NCBI GenBank assembly: GCA_020628545.1 | Contig: JAHDEX010000033.1 | Coordinates: 1 to 46,235 of the forward strand | Length of the DNA stretch: 46,235 bases | Source: Paracoccaceae bacterium | GTDB lineage: Bacteria > Pseudomonadota > Alphaproteobacteria > Rhodobacterales > Rhodobacteraceae | Direction: 5' to 3' | Notes under the pieces: generated by a model | Told to the model about the DNA's origin: nothing | Database searches by the model: none | Seen by the model: the letters and a program-made list of their open reading frames with translations, nothing else | Program-made: the position numbers and the translations under genes | Shown: positions 42,198 to 46,235 of the stretch, piece by piece | Layout: every line of letters starts with the position of its first letter | Numbering within the stretch: the stretch's first letter is position 1

Positions 42198-43256
42198 ATG
42201 CAAACAGAGACGCTGATCGTGGGCGGCGGCCTCGCCGGTCTGGCACTTGCAGATCACCTGCACCGGGCCGGGAAACCCTTTCATCTCATTGAAGCGCAAG
42301 ACCGCCTTGGCGGGCGTATCCTCTCTGAGTACCACAATGGCAGCGCCTTTGACCTTGGTCCTGCCTGGTTTTGGCCCGGCCAGCCGCGCATGGCCGCACT
42401 GACCCGCCGTTTTGCACTACAAGTATTTGAACAGTTCGCGACAGGCGACATGATGTTCCAAGAGCAAAGCGGGGCCGTTCACCGCACGCAGAACCAGGCG
42501 GCGATGCAAGGCTCCTACCGCGTCGACGGGGGCATGGCGGCGCTCGTTGACGCGCTTGCAACGGAACTACCCTCTCAGGCGCTTCAGAAAGGGGCAAAAG
42601 TCACCACCTTGCAGCGCACGAATACGGGTGTGGACGCACTGCTGAGCAACGGCGGCAGGATCAACGCAGCGAGGGTTATTCTTGCGCTACCGCCGCGCGT
42701 TGCCGATGCCACCCTTCAGTTTAACCCACCGCTCACCGACGAAACCACCACCGCCATGCGCGGTATTCCGACTTGGATGGCAGGACAGGCAAAGATCGTC
42801 GCCGTTTACGACAAACCCTACTGGCGCGACGCGGGGCTTTCTGGCGACGCCATGAGTTATCGCGGGCCGATGGTCGAAATCCATGACGCGTCGCCATTTG
42901 CAGGCCCGCCCTACGCGCTTTTTGGATTTGTCGGTGTTCCGAGCCACGTTCGCGTTTCGCAAAGAGACGAGGTGCTGTCTCTTGCAATCGACCAACTTGC
43001 GGCATTGTTTGGTCCAGAACTGGCGCATCCGCTCGGGACATACTTTCAGGATTGGGCAACACTTCCTGAGATTGCAACGACCGCTGACCATGCCCCGCTT
43101 GGCGCACATCCTCGTTACGGGCGCCCGACGGCCTTAGGAAATCTGTGGGACGGCCACCTTCATATGGCCTCGACCGAAATGGGGCCAGGTTTCGGCGGGT
43201 ATCTTGAGGGGGCGTTGGAGGCGGCCGAGGATATGGCGCATCTGCTTGCCCGATAA
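42198..43256 (+). CDS. FAD-dependent amine oxidase-like oxidoreductase
   Basis: A 352-residue flavoprotein. The dinucleotide motif is TLIVGGGLAGLALADHLHRAG (in two parts: TLIVGGGLAGLALADHL), then LIEAQDRLGGRILSE, the second FAD motif with RxGGR as in flavin monoamine oxidases. The C-terminus has GTYFQDWATLPEIATTADHA and HMASTEMGPGFGGYLEGALE, a family hallmark, with flavin contact. It is shorter than typical amine oxidases (about 450 residues) because the substrate domain is reduced. Substrate unknown. It stands alone with a palindrome upstream. Confidence 0.9.
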   Translation: MQTETLIVGGGLAGLALADHLHRAGKPFHLIEAQDRLGGRILSEYHNGSAFDLGPAWFWPGQPRMAALTRRFALQVFEQFATGDMMFQEQSGAVHRTQNQAAMQGSYRVDGGMAALVDALATELPSQALQKGAKVTTLQRTNTGVDALLSNGGRINAARVILALPPRVADATLQFNPPLTDETTTAMRGIPTWMAGQAKIVAVYDKPYWRDAGLSGDAMSYRGPMVEIHDASPFAGPPYALFGFVGVPSHVRVSQRDEVLSLAIDQLAALFGPELAHPLGTYFQDWATLPEIATTADHAPLGAHPRYGRPTALGNLWDGHLHMASTEMGPGFGGYLEGALEAAEDMAHLLAR

Positions 43257-43349
43257 CGTCGGCCAAGCGGGCGATTTCCCGTTCACTCTTAAAATGTTGT
43301 CCAGAACCAATTCCGTTAAGGTGAGATTACTTTTCCAGAGGCATCGCAT

Positions 43350-43405
43350 AGGGGCGCTGCCCCCGCCCTGCGGGCTCCCCCGAGGTATTTGGCGCAAGAA
43401 GAAAT
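43350..43405 (+). repeat. Short GC-rich intergenic element of a Rhodobacterales type
   Basis: A run GGGGCGCTGCCCC, then GCCCTGCGGGC, CCCCCGAGGTATTT and GCAAGAAGAA. I recall closely similar units (two small GC hairpins followed by CCCCGAGGTATTT and AAGAAGAA) scattered between genes in this order of bacteria. Only one copy is seen here. The function, perhaps terminator-like or mRNA-end processing, is not known. Confidence 0.5.
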
Positions 43406-43550
43406 TGAAGAGCGTCTGACGCCGTTGTTTGTATGGGATTATGATCTCACAGACGGCGTCCAATCCTCTTCCGCTTTGGGTCGCTTTTCGAAATGAGTAC
43501 GGGTGCAGACAAACTGCCCCTCGACAAACGTCGTCATCTCCCCTAATAAA

Positions 43551-43571
43551 CGAATGAACAGTCATTCATTT
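43551..43571. promoter_or_regulatory. Inverted repeat AATGAAC/AGTCATT, TetR-type operator
   Basis: Two 7-base half-sites AATGAAC and AGTCATT at 43553-43566, matching at 5 of 7 paired positions, directly before the TetR start codon. The tandem ATTCATT at its right side adds a further partial half-site. Likely autoregulatory and operator of the operon. Confidence 0.5.
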
Positions 43572-43580
43572 CTGAGTCGC

Positions 43581-44180
43581 ATGGCCGAGGAACACGCCAC
43601 CAAACAATTCATCCGCAACGCCGCGCGGCGGTTGTTTGCGGAGCGTGGCTACAACGCCGTCTCCATGCGCGATATTGCGGGTGCGATCGGCAAGCAGCCG
43701 GGTGGCATCTACAACCACTTCCCCTCCAAACAAACGATCCTCGTCGATCTGATGGAGGAGAACCTGACGCGCGCGCATGCCGCTGCCATCGCCCCCCTGC
43801 CCGACACCGACCCTGTCGCGCGGCTCGAGGCCTTCGTACGCGGACACGTCAAACACAACATCGAAAACCCTGACGATATCTTCATCGCTTACATGGAACT
43901 GCGCAGCCTTGAAGCAGAGGGCGCGGCGCAGATCATGTCCAAGCGAAACGCCTATGAGGCGGCCTTGCGTGCGATCCTTCGCGACGGTCAAAAGTCCGGC
44001 GCCTTCACCTTCGCCGATCCCGCCATTCACGCACGCGCGATCCTGTCGATGCTGGGCGGTGTGACCGTCTGGTACCGTGATACTGGCGCGCAGTCCCCTG
44101 CCGTCGTTGCTGAAAATTACGTGCAAGCTGTGCTGCAAAGCGTCGGCGTTCCTTACTCTGCTCCCACGAAAGGCCAATGA
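43581..44180 (+). CDS. TetR-family regulator of leucine catabolism operon
   Basis: A 199-residue regulator. The helix-turn-helix is at residues 10-52 ([51 protein letters not shown]). The C-terminal ligand domain has the TetR_C fold. The ATG at 43581 gives [12 protein letters not shown]; upstream in-frame starts at 43503 and 43554 would run through the operator. It is the first gene of the unit: ivd follows its stop after 1 bp. By position it probably senses an acyl-CoA or acid of leucine breakdown. Confidence 0.9.
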   Translation: MAEEHATKQFIRNAARRLFAERGYNAVSMRDIAGAIGKQPGGIYNHFPSKQTILVDLMEENLTRAHAAAIAPLPDTDPVARLEAFVRGHVKHNIENPDDIFIAYMELRSLEAEGAAQIMSKRNAYEAALRAILRDGQKSGAFTFADPAIHARAILSMLGGVTVWYRDTGAQSPAVVAENYVQAVLQSVGVPYSAPTKGQ

Positions 44181-44181
44181 C

Positions 44182-45345
44182 ATGTTTCTCGCCTCGATGA
44201 CTTTTGACCTCGGTGAAGACGTAAATGCGTTGCGTGACATGGTGCACCGCTGGGCACAGGACCGGGTGAAGCCGCTGGCCGCCGAACTCGACCAGAAGAA
44301 CGTATTCCCGGCAGAGCTGTGGGAAGAGATGGGCGAATTGGGCCTACTCGGCATCACCGTCCCCGAAGACGACGGCGGCGCGGGTATGGGCTACCTCGCC
44401 CACGTCATCGCGGTTGAGGAAATCGCGCGTGCCTCCGCCTCCGTTTCCCTCTCTTATGGCGCGCATTCGAACCTCTGCGTGAACCAGATCAACCTCAACG
44501 GCACACCGGATCAAAGGGCACGCTACCTGCCTGACCTGATCTCTGGCAAAAGCATCGGCGCGCTTGCGATGTCCGAAACCAGCGCAGGCTCTGATGTGGT
44601 CAGCATGAAATTGCGGGCTGAGAAGAAGAACGACAAGTTCGTCCTTAACGGCAACAAGTTCTGGATCACCAACGGCGGCGAAGCCAATACGCTGGTCGTC
44701 TACGCAAAGACCGACGCCGACGCTGGCTCCAAAGGTATCACCGCTTTCCTCATTGAAAAATCCATGCCCGGCTTCAGCCAGTCGAACCACTTCGACAAAT
44801 TGGGCATGCGTGGGTCCAACACTGTGGAGCTCATTTTTGAGGACGTCGAAGTCCCTTACGAAAACATCCTCGGCGAGGAAGGTCGCGGTGTGCAGGTCCT
44901 CATGTCCGGCCTCGACTACGAACGTGTTGTGCTCGCAGGCATCGGCACCGGCATCATGGCCGCATGCCTCGATGAAATCATGCCCTACATGGCCGAACGC
45001 AAACAGTTCGGCCAACCCATCGGCAACTTCCAACTGATGCAGGGCAAGATCGCGGATATGTATACCAAACTGAACTCCGCCCGCGCTTACGTCTACGAAG
45101 TCGCCAAGGCCTGCGACCGCGGCGAGGTCACCCGCCAGGACGCTGCGGGATGCGTGCTTTACGCTTCGGAAGAAGCGATGACCGTGGCCCACCAGGCCGT
45201 GCAGGCAATGGGCGGCGCTGGTTTCATGAACGACACCCCCGTCAGCCGCATCTTCCGCGACGCCAAGCTGATGGAGATCGGCGCAGGCACCTCCGAGATC
45301 CGCCGCATGCTGATCGGACGCGAATTGATGGCGGCGATGGCATGA
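44182..45345 (+). CDS. ivd: Isovaleryl-CoA dehydrogenase
   Basis: A 387-residue acyl-CoA dehydrogenase oxidising isovaleryl-CoA to 3-methylcrotonyl-CoA with FAD. Segments [60 protein letters not shown] and [20 protein letters not shown] are typical. The catalytic glutamate is E247 in [11 protein letters not shown], the position that distinguishes isovaleryl-CoA dehydrogenase from the other acyl-CoA dehydrogenases. A terminal [16 protein letters not shown] is present. It starts after the TetR stop; its own stop overlaps the next gene by 4 bp. Confidence 0.94.
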   Translation: MFLASMTFDLGEDVNALRDMVHRWAQDRVKPLAAELDQKNVFPAELWEEMGELGLLGITVPEDDGGAGMGYLAHVIAVEEIARASASVSLSYGAHSNLCVNQINLNGTPDQRARYLPDLISGKSIGALAMSETSAGSDVVSMKLRAEKKNDKFVLNGNKFWITNGGEANTLVVYAKTDADAGSKGITAFLIEKSMPGFSQSNHFDKLGMRGSNTVELIFEDVEVPYENILGEEGRGVQVLMSGLDYERVVLAGIGTGIMAACLDEIMPYMAERKQFGQPIGNFQLMQGKIADMYTKLNSARAYVYEVAKACDRGEVTRQDAAGCVLYASEEAMTVAHQAVQAMGGAGFMNDTPVSRIFRDAKLMEIGAGTSEIRRMLIGRELMAAMA

Positions 45346-45830
45346 TCCGCGCACTGGCAATCATCGCGCTCGCATCCCCTGCAGCGGCGCAGTCCATTCC
45401 CGTCGACGCACATCGGATCGACCGCTGCCTTGGCGTGATGGACCACCCAATGTCATGCGTCGGCGTCGCGGCTGACGAATGTATTGCGGAAAACGGCAAC
45501 GGCCCCAACGTGATCGTCGCGGCTTGCCACTTTGGCGAGTCCGACTTTTGGGACGCGGCACTGAATGACGTTTATGCAGACGTCTTGGCCTTGGCCGCCG
45601 ACCGTGAAACTGATGACCTTGGCTACACTCCCGGCGCACTCACAAACGCACTCCGCGACATGCAACGCAAATGGATCGATTTTCGTGACGCCACTTGCGC
45701 CCATGCCGTTGAACTTGCCAAGCCGTTTGGCTCCGCAGCTGGTGCTGCCGAGGCCGAATGCGTGTCCTACCAAACCGCACAGCAGTACTTTGCGCTGCGT
45801 GGCATCTGGCACGACTACCGGCAACGATAA
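45342..45830 (+). CDS. Exported LprI-like (DUF1311) protein
   Basis: A 162-residue protein with a signal peptide ([18 protein letters not shown]) and a DUF1311/lysozyme-inhibitor LprI-type domain: conserved cysteines in [13 protein letters not shown] and [13 protein letters not shown], then [29 protein letters not shown] and [16 protein letters not shown]. Such proteins are thought to be periplasmic; the lysozyme-inhibitor role is known only for a mycobacterial relative. The gene overlaps the ivd stop by 4 bp (ATGA) and sits 10 bp before the carboxylase gene, an odd place for a secreted protein. Confidence 0.85.
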   Translation: MIRALAIIALASPAAAQSIPVDAHRIDRCLGVMDHPMSCVGVAADECIAENGNGPNVIVAACHFGESDFWDAALNDVYADVLALAADRETDDLGYTPGALTNALRDMQRKWIDFRDATCAHAVELAKPFGSAAGAAEAECVSYQTAQQYFALRGIWHDYRQR

Positions 45831-45840
45831 GGGCTAGCAT

Positions 45841-46235
45841 ATGACAACCCTCACCTCCCAAATCTCCCCCCGCTCCGACACCTTCCGCGCGAACCAATCC
45901 GCGCACGAAGCTGCCCTCGCAGAGATCCAATCCGCCGCCGACCACGCCATGGCAGGCGGTGGCGAAAAAGCACGCGAACGCCACCTCTCACGCGGCAAAC
46001 TCCTCCCCCGCGACCGCATCGCGGCCCTCCTCGACCCCGGCTCGCCCTTTCTTGAGGTTGGTCTCTTCGGCGCCCACAACCTCTATGACAACGCCTGCCC
46101 CGCCGCCGGAGCCATCGCCGGCGTCGGCCAGGTACAAGGCCGGGACGTGATGATCGTCTGCAATGACGCCACGGTGAAAGGCGGCACCTATTTTCCGATG
46201 ACCGTCAAAAAGCACCTGCGCGCGCAGGAGATTGC
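45841..46235 (+). CDS. mccB: Methylcrotonyl-CoA carboxylase beta subunit (N-terminal part, cut by window end)
   Basis: An open reading frame of 131 residues to the window end, without a stop codon. It begins [15 protein letters not shown] and contains [59 protein letters not shown] and [10 protein letters not shown], the carboxyltransferase subunit hallmark. It carboxylates 3-methylcrotonyl-CoA after isovaleryl-CoA dehydrogenase in leucine breakdown. The order ivd, mccB under TetR supports the assignment. It was recognised by direct translation. Confidence 0.92.
   Translation, partial: MTTLTSQISPRSDTFRANQSAHEAALAEIQSAADHAMAGGGEKARERHLSRGKLLPRDRIAALLDPGSPFLEVGLFGAHNLYDNACPAAGAIAGVGQVQGRDVMIVCNDATVKGGTYFPMTVKKHLRAQEI

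Larger units (their letters stand above)
43257..43580. other. Intergenic region holding a Rhodobacterales-type repeat and the TetR operator
   Basis: About 324 bp without a supported gene. It contains the GC-rich repeat at 43350-43405 and a palindromic site at 43551-43571 just before the TetR start. The 70 bp before that site may hold the promoter of the leucine operon. Confidence 0.6.

Noticed and set aside
44344..45360. 338-residue minus-strand open frame
   Set aside because: Antisense to isovaleryl-CoA dehydrogenase; His/Ala/Asp-rich composition typical of a GC-rich shadow frame.
1..46235. CRISPR arrays, insertion sequences, phage genes
   Set aside because: No regularly spaced repeats, transposase motifs or phage structural genes could be read anywhere in the window.

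Overview
The window looks like a chromosomal segment of an alphaproteobacterium of the family Rhodobacteraceae (marine Roseobacter group). This rests on overall gene content and style: a PstS-OmpA fusion, tandem TRAP binding proteins, valine and leucine catabolic genes, an NDUFA9-like reductase, many 4-bp ATGA gene overlaps, and a GC-rich intergenic element of a kind I associate with this order. Genus cannot be fixed by reading alone. No phage genes, transposases or CRISPR arrays were seen.

Layout. 1-2.6 kb: start of gltD (partial, -), uppP (+), an NDUFA9-like NAD(P)-binding protein (-), then tRNA-Leu(CAG). 3.1-7.05 kb: a small surface-polysaccharide islet (flippase, GT2 glycosyltransferase, polysaccharide pyruvyl transferase). 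It starts just past the tRNA-Leu gene and is bracketed by an 11-bp direct repeat that includes the tRNA CCA end. 7.2-14.3 kb: MscS-type channel, then a hexuronate block (kdgK divergent from uxaC-uxuB) that runs directly into a class III CoA-transferase and a stand-alone citryl-CoA lyase. 14.3-18.8 kb: methyltransferase and DUF6326-like membrane protein (-), LysR regulator and a cytoplasmic BisC-type molybdoenzyme (+). 18.9-23.2 kb: gnd (-) and branched-chain amino-acid catabolism (3-hydroxyisobutyryl-CoA hydrolase, mmsB, HSD10-like SDR). 23.5-27.2 kb: three exported binding proteins in a row (PstS-OmpA, two TRAP-type) with no permease. 27.5-30 kb: SbtA-type bicarbonate transporter, LysR regulator, methylglyoxal synthase.

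30-35.9 kb: a five-gene minus-strand catabolic operon (DUF1185, alpha/beta hydrolase, flavin reductase with a degenerate Nudix-like tail, luciferase-like monooxygenase, aldehyde dehydrogenase), divergent from a GntR/FCD regulator and a DUF1330 protein, with a perfect palindromic operator between. 36-37 kb: a tiny basic protein and a cupin. 37.3-42.1 kb: a pseudo-caspase-like exported protein divergent from a secreted protein, ExbB, two ExbD and a TonB-like protein with an atypical C-terminus. 42.2-46.2 kb: flavin amine oxidase-like enzyme, an intergenic repeat, then a leucine-catabolism operon (TetR, ivd, an LprI-like protein, methylcrotonyl-CoA carboxylase beta, cut by the window end).

The best candidates for undescribed systems are the two-component monooxygenase operon at 30-35.9 kb, the ExbB/ExbD/TonB-like plus pseudo-caspase module at 37.3-42.1 kb, and the CoA-transferase/citryl-CoA lyase pair inside the uronate operon.
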